Assembly: GCA_031772625.1 (NCBI GenBank)
Contig: CM062813.1
Coordinates: forward strand, 695,278,420 to 695,342,419
Direction: 5' to 3'
DNA: 64,000 bases
Source: Pinus tabuliformis
Taxonomy: Eukaryota; Streptophyta; Pinopsida; Pinales; Pinaceae
The notes under the pieces are model-generated. The model ran no database searches and was not told the DNA's origin. It saw nothing but the letters and a program-made list of their open reading frames with translations. The position numbers and the translations under genes were made by a program. Of the stretch, positions 44,677-55,743 are shown piece by piece. The stretch's first letter is position 1. The number at the start of each line of letters is the position of its first letter.

Positions 44677-46245
44677 ATGGAAAGAGACAGTGAATATGAG
44701 CTTGAAGAAGACACCCTTAGTGACAGTTCCAGGGAGAGAAACATACAAAAAAGGAAGCCTCACAAAGGAGGAAGGATTATCAGAGAGGAACCCACCAGTT
44801 TGAGGGAGTTGCAAGCCTGTCCACTTGCCATTTCTTGCTTTAAACACCAGTCATGCTTTGGTTATTGTGAAATGGTAGAAAGAGTTAAATTTCATCATGA
44901 GTTGGCAAGGTTGTTTGTGACACATTTGCACAATAATGAAGTAACCCTTGCCGCAATTACATTCACCTTATCACCAGCTGTCATCTCATAGGCTACAGGT
45001 ATTCCAGAGGTGGGTGAAAAGCGGAACAAAGGTCAGGATACTAATAGGGAGTACTGTGAGCCTTACATCAAGGCTAGATACAAAGACAAACTAAAGCGAG
45101 TATTCCCCTTCAAGTTTTTGGAAGACGAGTCTGCTCCATTGATGAAGATCATTATCAAGTACTTCACTTGTGAAGGTAGGTTCTCCTGGTTGTATGCCTA
45201 CCACATTAGACTGCTGATGCATTTCACTAGAGTAAGAATGATGAATATCCCTTACTTCATGTTTAGAAATATTGAGAAGATGGCACATATTATAAAGAAG
45301 AAACCATACCCCCAGCAGTTGAATAGCATTTTCCACTACTCTTTGATTAAAATCATTGTTCTACATCAGCTAAACCTTCTTAACATGCCATGGAAGACTT
45401 TCATTCCTCATGAGATGTTCAAAGGCCCACAAATCTTTTCATCAGTACATCATGAAGAAGGTGAACCTTCAAGACATGAAAAGTTCAAAGAGACTGAAAC
45501 TTTTGGAGTGCCAGTGTTTGTGACATATAAGAGGGGCACTAGGAAAAATTTTGCAGCTGCTAGGCGAATATTATCTCCACAAGGGGTGGAAGGGGTCTCG
45601 CCTTCATCATCAGGCTACAATCAAATGTTATCTCCATAAGGAGTGGAAGGGGATTTGCCTTCTTCTTCAGCAAGACAGGTACAGGTTGACCAGCAAAGCA
45701 AGGGAAAAGGTAAGGGAAAGAAAAAGATGCAAAGGAAGGATCTTAGTGATGAGCAAGAAAGAGATTTTAACCTTGTTGATCATGAGGAGACACAACAACA
45801 CTTCACTCATCAAGGGGTTGGTGTCATTGACTTAGAAACTCAAGATCCAAAGACTACCAAAGACATGATCATAAAAGAACAAGAGGCTGAGATATAATTC
45901 TTATTAGATAACTTAGAGAGGGCTAAGTGGGTCATAAAATATTTAGAGCAAGAAAACAAACAATTGAGCGACAAGCAAGTCCTCATGGAGCTGCAAATGA
46001 TCAAACAAAACAGGCAGAAGGCCAAGAAGGCTAAGGTCAAGTTGACTTCAATTGAACAAGAGATTGAGAATGATAGGGAAACTTGGCTTGAGAGGGTTAA
46101 TATACACCTTGAGGGGCTAATTGAGAAGGCCAACAGAGACAAGAAGATGCTTCGCCACATGGCCTACCACTACATGACTCGCAACAAGATGTGTAACATA
46201 AGAATGAGGAAGATTAATGCTAGGTTGAGGAAGGCCTTAAGTTGA
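44677..46245 (+). pseudogene. E6 LTR-encoded accessory ORF, 5' LTR copy
   Basis: One frame from ATG 44677 (context AAAACAATGG) to TGA 46243-46245 is broken by three stops: 44989 (TAG where the 3' copy has GAG), 45637 (TAA where it has CAA) and 45894 (TAA where it has CAA). The paired LTR thus shows the ancestral codons. N-terminal residues are charged; the middle matches the E2 accessory ORF (TCEGRFS, YHIRLLMHF, YFMFRNIE); then comes a Ser/Gln/Lys-rich part with two LSPQGVEG-type repeats, and a C-terminal Lys/Glu/Gln-rich coiled-coil-like region (from about 45890). There is no gag, pol or env signature and no membrane segment. It ends early compared with the 3' copy because about 20 bp are deleted. 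Confidence 0.75.
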
Positions 46246-47690
46246 AAATCCTGACTGAAGCCTCAATAGCCCATCAAAGTAACTAATGAGGGTGCCTTGT
46301 GCTAAATCTGGGCAAGTCTTGATAAATTTTTGTCTTTTTCAAATTTTGGAATTTTGAAAACAGGAAATTGCCCTAGATGTCGCTGCGCTTTTCCCTGGAG
46401 CACTTTTTCGAGGAAAGGCTTATATATTTGGATTCTGCATGATGAGAGAATCAAACCCATAAAATCTCAACAATTTTGGAGGAAAACTAGGTCACCAAAA
46501 GGGAAAAAAACTACCAAAAAATGACCTCTCTGCCTCTTTTTGGACACATAGCAATAGTCTTGGGAGATTTCACTTTTGAGGGGGAAAATGATCTCCAAAT
46601 GCAAAAATTCAAGATGTTCTAGAAACTATACAGGAAGACCTTTCCAATGAGCTATCGTGGGCTCAATTTGGCTAAGGATAAGGCCTCCAAAAGTGGCTAT
46701 GCAACGACACTACGCACCTGGCCAGTGGTGCTGCGCATAGAGCCAGTTTGCAAAAAAATCCAGTTTTCGCCTACTTACACTACAAGTTGACTTTTTCTCT
46801 CTTCATGGATGAATTTATGATTGTAATTAATGCCATGGCATGTAAATTTAATTGTGAAATGATCTTAGAGGGTAGATTCATCAGTTTGAGGTGGTTTGGG
46901 GGTCAATGAATCAGTTTCCATGCTTATAGAGGCAAGTTGTTCCACTGCCTATATTCCTATTCCTTGTTTGGAAATGGTTGTAACAGTTCCTTATCTCTTG
47001 GATTCGACCCCTGATGGATAGCATAGGTGGTTTCATGTCTATATTATGTAATTTTTATGTCATTAGAAAAGGTTGGACTCTCTTGGATGCTCTGAGCTAT
47101 ATTGTTCACCTTTATCAGCAGTTTGGCAAGGAAATAAACCAGGATTTGCAGATATTTTTATGGGATACTTGTGGTAAAGTGTTTTTGCATAGTTTCTCCT
47201 TCTGTTATTAGTTTTTCTCATGTGTTATGTGTGCCACAATATAATTTATTTTTTCTAGCTGAATGATATCGAGATAGATAGGTAGAATACATTGTTTACA
47301 GTGCTCTACTTTGGGAAACCATTCAGTTTTTTATGTTTTCCACTGTTTGAGAAGGATACATGATCTTTTCATGCCCTCCTCAGCTCCTCACCAATCTTAG
47401 ACCTCTCATCTCACTCAATTCCAAGTGCCAAAACACCTACCTATCTCACCCCATAGAACACCCTGTATCCTGACTTGATTTCCCAGACCCAAAACTGCCT
47501 ACTCCATTTGATCCAGCAAAAAACCCTAGAGCTACTATACCTAGCCTAAAATCCATATATAATCTAGTTATCTCGACTGAGATTGAAAAGGAGAGAGCCC
47601 TCTCCCGACCTAGTATGACCAGGCTAAGCTTGGTTTGTGGTTATCCTAGGATTGCCTCCCTTCAGCTTGAAGTCAATCTAGGCTCTAACA
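46246..47690 (+). other. E6 5' LTR downstream part, no gene
   Basis: No conserved ORF is seen here; a 65-codon frame at 47014-47211 is not maintained in the 3' LTR. A pair of GCGCACCTGG/GCGCATAGAGCC units lies at 46700-46740. The LTR ends in GGCTCTAACA. Confidence 0.6.
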
Positions 47691-47693
47691 TAG

Positions 47694-47711
47694 TGGCGAC
47701 CATACTGGGGA
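47694..47711 (+). other. E6 primer binding site
   Basis: TGGCGACCATACTGGGGA starts 4 bases after the LTR. It has the TGGCGAC..CTGGGGA form of the E5 site, with differences in the middle. The exact tRNA is not assigned. Confidence 0.7.
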
Positions 47712-47818
47712 AGAAGACAAATCACCCCAGTACTATTAAGAAGTTTTGAACTTTTGGATGATAAGTTTAGAATTTATTAGGCTGAAAAGTGGAAAGTTGT
47801 AAAGCAATATAAAAAATA

Positions 47819-49350
47819 TTGAGAATTTTGAACACACTGGCTTCAAGAAGATACACCAGGTCTAATCCTGATCCCAATCCTCCTCCCGTATTTGAAAATC
47901 CTAATCTCATTTCGAGGATACTCAGACAAGAAATTTCACTAAGTCCAAGACCGGTTTTCAGATCTCATTCATGCCCTATGGAGTGGCTATTCCTTGAAGA
48001 TCTCCCTTTTGACGAATATTTTGGTCTCTCCCTGTTTAGAACCACATTTGATAGTGAATTGTTGGACATAGTCGCAGACCCAGAATTCACCAAAGAACTT
48101 GAAATCGAAAGGGCCAAATTGCTAAGTAACCGAAATCTTCAAAACTCTCCTCAGTCATCCCTCACTACTGATCGAATTCCTGAACTCTCTGATTTGGCTT
48201 CAACATCTTTCGCCTCATAATCATTTCCCCATATTTCAGAGAATCATCCGTCATCTCCATTTATGCCTTCACTTCCTCATCAGCCTATCATCACCCATAA
48301 AACACTCCTCACTTCTGTTACATCAACTGCTGTTGTTGTCTTAAATCCCCCTGTTTCCCCAAGACCAATTTCAAATCCACCTCGAGTCATGGCTGCTAGA
48401 TATGCACCTCTCATTCTGCCTCAGAATTTGGATGATATGCCCACTGATTACCAAAGTAAGATACCTTTTTTCGATGCCACTCAAAGTATCACAGCGCAGC
48501 AGCATGTTGATAGGATGAATGACTTCTTCGACCTTCATGAGGTAGATGCCGAAAATGTGTCCATGAGATTATTTGTACAGAGTTTTGGAGGCGAGGTTCA
48601 AAAGTGGTTCAGAGCATTACCAGCAGCATCTATCAATACTTTGCCAGTTCTGCATATACATTTCATGGACTGGTGGCAGGTAAAGAAAAATCCTCTACAA
48701 ATTCTATCTGAGTATGAAAATATCAAAAGGAATGTAGGTGCAAGTGTCTAAGATTATTGTGTAAGGTTCAATGCAGTTTATAATGCTATTCTAGCTGATA
48801 TTAAACCACCGATGGGGTTAGCATTGATCAAATTTCCAGATGGCTTCGATGTTGATATGGCATATCAGTTGCGGGAGAGAGATCCTACCACACTTGAAGA
48901 CATGCAGAACAATGCAGTAAGTGTAGAGGCAAATCTGCTGGCCAAAAGAGTAAGGATGAAAACTAAAAAGAAGGTGACCATAAAGGAAGAAGCATCTTCC
49001 TCAAATGTTCAGGCATATAACATACTCTAGAAAATTGAGAAGATGTTTGATCGGTTGATAATTGCAGATAAGCTTGAAACAACGATCAGAAATCCCAACT
49101 TTAGAGGACAACAGTGGCCCCAATTCAAGATTAAACAAAGGGAGCAAAAGGCACAAGATTAGATGGCACAACAGCAGCAAGTCAGAACTCCTTTGCAGCA
49201 AAACTATGTGCATGGAATAGACGATGAGGATGATGATGATCCGGTGGTAGAGGCAAATGATTTCTTTACTGCTTATGGTTTGCCCATTTTTCTCACGAAG
49301 ACGAAGAATATTCGGAGGTCCCAGATGCTCAAAGGGATGAAGACTACATA
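47819..49350 (+). pseudogene. E6 gag
   Basis: A single frame runs from about 47819 to 49290 through stops at 48218, 48749, 49028 and 49160, all TAA or TAG where Gln fits. No ATG opens it; the frame begins at a TTG. The N-terminal part is Pro/Ser rich with MEWLFLEDLPFDEYFGLS. The gag domain is near 48460-48900: IPFFDATQSITAQQHVDRMNDFF, QSFGGEVQKWFRALP, FMDWW, ILSEYENIKR. The C-terminal part is Gln-rich and then acidic (GIDDEDDDDP). A frameshift near 49290 precedes the protease region. No zinc knuckle is seen. Confidence 0.8.
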
Positions 49351-49392
49351 TTAGCAAATGAGGTAGTTTTGGAGGATAAGTTAGATGATTAT

Positions 49393-50214
49393 TAGTGAGG
49401 ATACATGAATGCATTGACAGCACAGCAGAAACAATATTCATTGAGAAGCAGAGATGTACCAGTCAGTCCAGTTCAAAAGAGAAAAGAAATGCAGCCCAAA
49501 AATGACTCCTCAAATATTCAGAAGAAAGGGAAGGAGCCTGCTGATCCGACTTCCAACAAAGGACCATCTGCAAATGAGAAGAACAATCAACAAAGTGTAG
49601 CGAAAGAAAAAGTCGAAAAGAAGGACTCTCCAGTCAAAGAGGTAGATAAAGTTTCCGCTTTTAGTTTAGAAAATGATATTGCTAAATTAAAGTTTTCAAT
49701 TCCTTTGACTGAATTGATGAAGAACAACAGCTATAAACACTGGGTGTCAAAAATTTTGCACATAGATCCTTTATCTGATATGGTTAATGTAGAATATGAT
49801 CACCCTGAGCTCATTTTTGGCCCTGCCTTAGAAGGTCAGTCTCAGGATAGTGAAGTCCCTCCATTTTATATAAGCCTTAGACTGCATGAGTATGTCCTCC
49901 ACAATGCCATGTTTGATTCCAAAGCTTCCCATAATCTAATGCCAAAAGCCATTATGGAGAAAATGGGCCTTGACATTACTCGAAAATATCATCACCTCTA
50001 TTCTTTTGATTCCAGTAGGCTCCGCTGTATTGGTCTTATTAAAGACTTGGTGGTATCTTTAGACCAAATCCCGACAAAGAATATTCTCATGGATGTGATT
50101 GTTGCGAAAATTCCACCACAGTTTGGTATGATTTTGTCCAGATTGTGGGGTGAAAAGCTTAAAGGGACTTTACAACTAGATTTCTCCTATGCTACCATTC
50201 CCGTGTTTGGCTAA
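49393..50214 (+). pseudogene. E6 aspartic protease
   Basis: The 269-codon open frame starts with a charged Ser/Lys linker (49405-49650), then FSIPLTELMKN. The protease core has NAMFDSKASHNLMP in the active-site place, with Lys for the usual Gly, so it is probably inactive, and FGMILSRLWGEKLKG in place of the LGRPWL motif. It ends at a TAA (50212) where Gln fits. The frame is shared with the following domains. Confidence 0.75.
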
Positions 50215-51183
50215 TTTAGAAAACTATACAGGGAGAAGAAAATGAAATACATGATTACAAGCAAGGAGAAACCGCTTTATCATCCAATTAATGTTGTACA
50301 TACAGATTTTGAGTCATTTGTATTATTTTCAAATAGTGGTTTGAATTATGTTGATAGTCAGTTAGTTGAAGTAGAAGATGTGCCAGAGATTTCAAAAAAA
50401 TTTAGAGCAGTCCTTGATCAAGAAAGACACAAAATTGCAAGTACCTCTGAGAAGTCCACATATCCGCAGCAACAAAAAGGTAATGAATAGCAGCAAAATG
50501 AAGAGGTCAATCAAAGTAAGAAAGAGAAGGAAACAAAATTTCAGCATTTAGAAGAAGAAGCAGGTCTATGGAGCATGGATTTTGATGGAGCCGTGGGTAA
50601 GGATGGTGCCAACATAGGAATTTGGATTCACAACCCTGTTTTCCAACCAAATAAAGTCCCTAGTAATGTTAGAATTTGTTCATATAAATTGGCCTTTGAC
50701 TGTTCTAACAATGAAGCCGAATATGAAGCGCTGATTGCAGGTTTGAAAATTCTCAAAAAGCTGAATGCAAAAAGGATATCAATCTATGGAGATTCGGAAC
50801 TGATAATTAAGCAAGTCAAGGGTGAATATCAAGCTAAACACCCGCGGATGAGAGCCTACCGAAATGCAGTTTTAGATATCTTGAGGATGTTTCCAGATTA
50901 TACCTTGACAGTAGTACCTCGTACTCAAAATGTTATTGCAGATTCACTTGCCACTGCTGCAAGTAATTTGAAGATTCTGATGAATTCCAACAACAAGTTT
51001 GAGATCCATGTCAAGCACTGCCCTGCTGTTCCGGACAATTTAAGGTATTGGCAAGTGTTTTGGGATGATAAGGAGATCAATACCTTTTTACAAAATGAAG
51101 GAAACTACAAGGATGCTTCCATATATGTTGACTATGATACCGATGAACTGGAAATTGAGGTGAATCAGATGGAAATATTGTAG
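50215..51183 (+). pseudogene. E6 archaeal-type RNase H (aRNH) placed before RT
   Basis: After a linker (50242-50490), the frame from 50563 encodes WSMDFDGAVGKDGANIGIW (first Asp), NNEAEYEALIAGLKI (Glu), IYGDSELIIKQVKGEY (Asp) and VIADSLATAAS (last Asp), the complete aRNH set. About 70 more residues follow (DNLRYWQVFWDD and an acidic end). It lies between protease and RT in one continuous polyprotein frame, broken only by TAG stops at 50488 and 51181 where Gln fits. In typical Tat elements I would expect it after the RT-linked RNase H, so this order is unusual. The E5 copy is elsewhere. Confidence 0.82.
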
Positions 51184-52704
51184 CTAAAAGACAACATTAT
51201 TCCTAGAGGTCTCATACCTTTAGAAGAACTTTTTGATCAAGATGATGTGGCTAGAAAGCTAATCTTGGTGCCCATAGACAAAGGTGTTGAGGATGTTAAT
51301 CTTGGAACAGCAGATAAGCCCAAGTTTGTGAAATTGTCGAAGACATTGTCTCCTTAGGTAAAGTCTAAATATGTTATATTGTTATCTGAATTTGCTGATG
51401 TGTTTGCTTGGGATTATCCAGATCTAAAGGTGTATAACAAAGACATAATTCAACATACTATTCCCATCAAGCCAAATCAGAAGCTATTCCAACAGAAGCT
51501 TAGAAGAATCAATCCCAAGTTGATGCCTTCCACTGAAAAAGAGGTAAACAGATTATACAAGGCTGGTATAATTGTCCCAATCAGATTTTCTGATTGGATT
51601 TCGAATCTTGTTCCTGTGAGAAAGAAGACCGGGGAGATCAGATTGTGTATCGATTTCCGGAATCTAAATAAAGTGTCATTGAAGGACAACTACCCGTTGC
51701 CGAAGATGGATCATATCCTCCAGAGAGTGGTTGGAGCATCACGCATGTCACTGCTCGATGGATATTCAGGGTATAATCAAATTCTAGTGCATGAAGATGA
51801 CCGAGATAAGACTGCATTTACCACCCCTTGGGGAACTTTCCATTATGCTAAAATGCCATTTGGTTTGAAAAATGTTGGAGCCACATTTCAGTGTGCAATG
51901 GACATCGCTTTTGCAAATGAAAAGGATGTATTTCTGGTTGTATATTTAGATGATTTGACAGTGTTTTCAAGTTCAGATGATGAGCATCTTCACCATTTGA
52001 GGATTGTGTTTCAGCGATGTAGGAAATTTGGGATATCACTCAATCCGAAGAAAAGTCTCTTTGCTATGGATGAAGGGAATCTACTTGGTCACATTATCTC
52101 AAAGGAAGGAATTCGCATTGATCCTTCAAGGGTGGAGGAAATTCAACAGATAGATTTTCCCAGGAACAAAAAAGAGATACAAGCTTTTAACGGTAAGATC
52201 AATTTCCTACGAAGATTTGTACCCAATCTAGCTGAGCATTTTAGAGAAATTACTAATATGTTAAAGAAGGACAGCATGGTAAAATGGATGAAGGATGTTA
52301 TGAAATCATTTAATTTGGTAAAGTATGCTTTATCTACAACCCCAGTTTTGATTAGTCCCGATTATACACAAGATTTCATTTTATTCTCATTTGCATCTAA
52401 GCATACCATGGCATCAGTTTTAATGCAAAAGAAAGATCAGCTAGAAAATCCCATTGCATTTTTCAGTAGGATCATTAGAGATGTTGCTTTGCGGTACAAC
52501 ATAATTGAGAAACAGGCTCTTGCTCTTGCTCTGCACTCTCACATCATAGCATACGTTCCTAATGTAGCGGTTAAGGATGTGTTGGTACAAACCAATCCAG
52601 AAGGAAGGCGGAGAAAATGGATTGCAGCAATGTTAGAATACGATCTGGAGATCAAGCCTACAAAGCTGATCAAAGGACAAGGCCTAGCAAGGTTAATGGC
52701 GTAA
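51184..52704 (+). pseudogene. E6 reverse transcriptase and degenerate gypsy RNase H
   Basis: The 441-codon open stretch from 51379 carries all RT landmarks: VFAWDYPDLK, GEIRLCIDFRNLNKVSLKDNYPLPKMD, MSLLDGYSGYNQI, YAKMPFGLKNVGATFQ, VVYLDDLTVFS (catalytic DD) and LLGHIISKEGIRIDPSR. The RNase H after it reads LFSFASKHTMASVLMQ, where Asp is missing, keeps IIEKQALALA (Glu) and has VLVQTNPEG where TDH is expected, so two acidic residues are gone. A stop at 51355 (TAG) lies upstream and one at 52702 (TAA) ends it, both at likely Gln codons. Confidence 0.87.
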
Positions 52705-54060
52705 TCAAATCTGCATGCTTTAGATATAAATCTCATCACAGCCATGTCGGAAGATGAAGAAGAAAGCTCCTTGATTCAAGTGTCTGAAATGTTCCTTCAG
52801 TCACCATGGTATCCGGATATTGTGTATGTGCTTCAGCACCTTTCGCCACCTCCAGGGATGACAAAGAACAAAGGTAGATCTCTCAAACTTAAAGTTGCTA
52901 AATTCTGCATTTTGAATAATGCCCTTTATTGGAAAGATCCAAGCGATGTTTTGCTGAACAGTTTAATTGAAGATGAAGCCCAACAGGTGATGAGTGACTT
53001 TCACAAGGGTGATTGTTGTGGTCACTTGTTTTGGAAGACAACAACAAACAAAATATTGAGAGCAGACTATTACTGGCCAACCTTATTTGTAGATGTGTTC
53101 AAAACAGTCATGAGCTGTCATGAATGTTAGGTTTTTCAAGGTAAAAGAAAATTGCTGCCTCTTCCTCTAAAACCGGTTGAAGTTAATGCACCCTTTCAAC
53201 AATGGGGACTTGATTTTATCGGGGAAATCCATCCAACATCATTGGCTCAGCAAAAATGGATCCTAACAGCGACCGACTATTTTACCAAGTGGATTGAAGC
53301 AATTCCAACCAAACAAGCCACCGATATGGTAATCATTCAATTCTTGGAATCAAATATTTTATCTCGTTTCGGTTGTCCTAGTAAAATCATCACAAATAAT
53401 GCAGTTGCATTCAAATCAAAGAAGATGATCGATTTTTGCAGCAAGTATAATATTACCTTGGGTCATTCTACAACATATTATCCGCAAGGTAATGGTCTGG
53501 CTGAATCATCCAATAAGTCATTGGTGAACATCATCAAGAAGCTGCTGGAAACAAATAAGAAAGGTTGGCATAAAAAGTTAGTTAATGCCTTGTGGGATGA
53601 CAGGGTGAGCCAAAAGAAGTCCATAGGTATGTCTCCATTTGAACTAGTTTATGGCATTGACACAGTTTTTCCAACATCTCTTGCGGTGCCGGTTGTGAAA
53701 CTTTTACAGGAGGCAAGTAGTGAGGAGGATGACTTTCAGCGAAGAATAAATCAGATGATCCATTTACAACAGACAAGAGAGGAAGTTTTTCAAAACACTT
53801 TTAGATTGCAGGAGAAGATCAAAAAGATCTATGACCGGAAAACAAAAGCAGATAAATTCCAGCTTGAGGATGTAGTATTGCGGTGGGATGCTAGGAATGA
53901 AGATAAGGGCAAGCATGGTAAGTTTGAAAATTTATGGAAGGGACCCTATAAGATTGCTGCATACAGAGGACAAAATGCATTTATTCTCAAGGAGATGGAT
54001 GGACAAGATTGTTTAGGAGGACTAGTCAATGGTAGGCTCCTGAAGCGCTACTTCTTCTAA
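52705..54060 (+). pseudogene. E6 integrase
   Basis: It continues the same frame. The linker and HHCC region are at 52744-53130 (FHKGDCCGH, YYWPTLF, SCHEC), with a TAG at 53128 where Gln fits. The core at 53152-54060 has WGLDFIGEI (Asp), TDYFTKWIEAIP, IITNNAVAF (Asn for the second catalytic Asp), YYPQGNGLAESSNKSL (Glu) and SPFELVYGID; the C-terminus has WKGPYKI and GRLLKRYFF with a normal stop at 54058. The D-to-N change would inactivate it even without the stop. Confidence 0.85.
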
Positions 54061-54379
54061 GGTGATTTCTGAAATCACAAAGTGATCATTGTATATACCA
54101 TGTTCCTTTTCATTGCAAGTTTTCAAAGGTACATAGTCATTTCAGCTTGGGGCCCGAGGTGAAGGCTATAAAGTTGAGTGATTTGTATCTGTTTGTGTGT
54201 TTAATTTAGTCAGTTTGAGTCTTAAGTCAGTTTGAGTCTTGAGTCAGTTTTCATAGTGTCAGTTTCATTTTTGAAGTGTCTTGACCGTATTTCCCAATGG
54301 ATGAGGCACTAGCCAACATGTTCCCAGAGATCTATGGTTCTTGGCACCTCCAAGGAGCTACCATCCCGATTGGAGCCAA
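54061..54379 (+). repeat. E6 3' untranslated region with short tandem repeat
   Basis: A unit of about 17 bp, AGTCAGTTTGAGTCTTA, occurs two and a half times at about 54207-54260. A clear polypurine tract is not visible directly before the LTR; the most G-rich stretch, CTTGGGGCCCGAGGTGAAGG, is at about 54147. This is the weakest boundary feature of E6. Confidence 0.55.
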
Positions 54380-55743
54380 TGTTAGTGTCAATGTCTTCAC
54401 ACTGCCATCAGTGATCAAAATTCTCTTTTGCATTTCATACTAGGAGTCCCATTCTGATAAGTTGCATCCCATTAGGTCATGGATCTACTGATGGTAGGGC
54501 TCATTTCAGTTTTTCCCTCATGATATATATCTGCTGGCCTCCTTTCATACCTTTCAGTCAATGATTCATGCTTATTTTCAATTCATTTCATCAATGGCAT
54601 AAGGTTTCAGTCTCATTAGGTCTTATGGTTTTTCGCCATGGTCAAAATTCAATGATTTTTGTTAATAATGGTCAGCAAACACATGAGGATGATAATAATG
54701 ATCAGAAAAGTTCTAATCTCTAAATTTGTAAGCTTAATAAAGTTCTCACCTCAAAACTAGTTTTGAGGTGAAAATAGAGTATTTGTATATTATTTTTAAA
54801 TTTCATGTAATTTTATTGTTCTCATACGTAATAAATGGTTCATGTTGTTCCTGGTCACCCGGTTATATTGCCAAGTACCTGCCACTGCAAAAGTCAAAGA
54901 ATTTGAGCATCAGTTCACCTATCCAAGCAAAAAGATCAAGTATCCAAAAACAAAGTATTTGAAAAATCAAATAGACATTATGAAAGTGGGTTTTCTACAT
55001 CAAAAATCAAAAAGTTGAAAAGCAACATAAAGACCATCCCTCTATTAATCATTTCATTGTTGGAGTTGAAGTTCAAGAGCTAAAAGGCGATTTTAAGTGT
55101 CATTGAGTAAAGGAGTGCAAGTGCTGCGTTTTGAAGGAATTCTGACCGGCACTGCGCATCAGAGGCCGGCACTGCACACCTGGCAGTCATTCTCAGTGTA
55201 AAAATACACGGGTGCTGCGCACCTAGGAGGCGTTGTGCACTTGGGTGAGGCGCTGCACACCTGGCAGCCAAGCCCCAAATCACTCCAAATCGCCCAATTT
55301 GCCTCAAATCATCCAAGTTTACCTCTTTGCAAGTAAGTACATCAATGTTTCTTGTTGAAAAGGGTTTTTACATCAAGTTTTGGTGATTCTTTCACTCATA
55401 AAGTCAAAACCCTAGTTTTCACACAAACTGTCTCATAAAATTGACAAGCTCACTCTCTTATTGTTTTCCTATCTTATCCATTTTCTATTGTTCCCTAAAC
55501 CCCATTCCCTCATATATTTTCCCTAAATCCCATTCCCACATACAAATTTCCCAAACCCTACACACTTTATCCTACTCACTCCCTAAACCCTATACACTAT
55601 CCCCAAAACCTTACTCACTCCCTAAATCCCATTCACACTCCCATTCACTCTCACCTACTCATCCATAAAATCTCTTCATACTCATCTTTCATCCATCCAC
55701 CCTATCTCATCATTCACCACAAGTGTTCACAGCTATAAAAACA

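Larger units (their letters stand above)
43360..47690 (+). repeat. E6 5' LTR (4331 bp)
   Basis: This is one of the longest LTRs I would expect in a plant element. It contains a 520-codon ORF (44677-46245), C-rich sequence with telo-box-like AAACCCTA units before it, and GCGCTGCGCACCTGG-like units at about 44150-44210 and 46700-46740. Over about 360 bp around the ORF start I count about ten mismatches to the 3' LTR. Compared with the 3' LTR it lacks the 1232-bp solo LTR, about 20 bp near 46240 and one or two CG-rich units near 44195. Confidence 0.92.
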
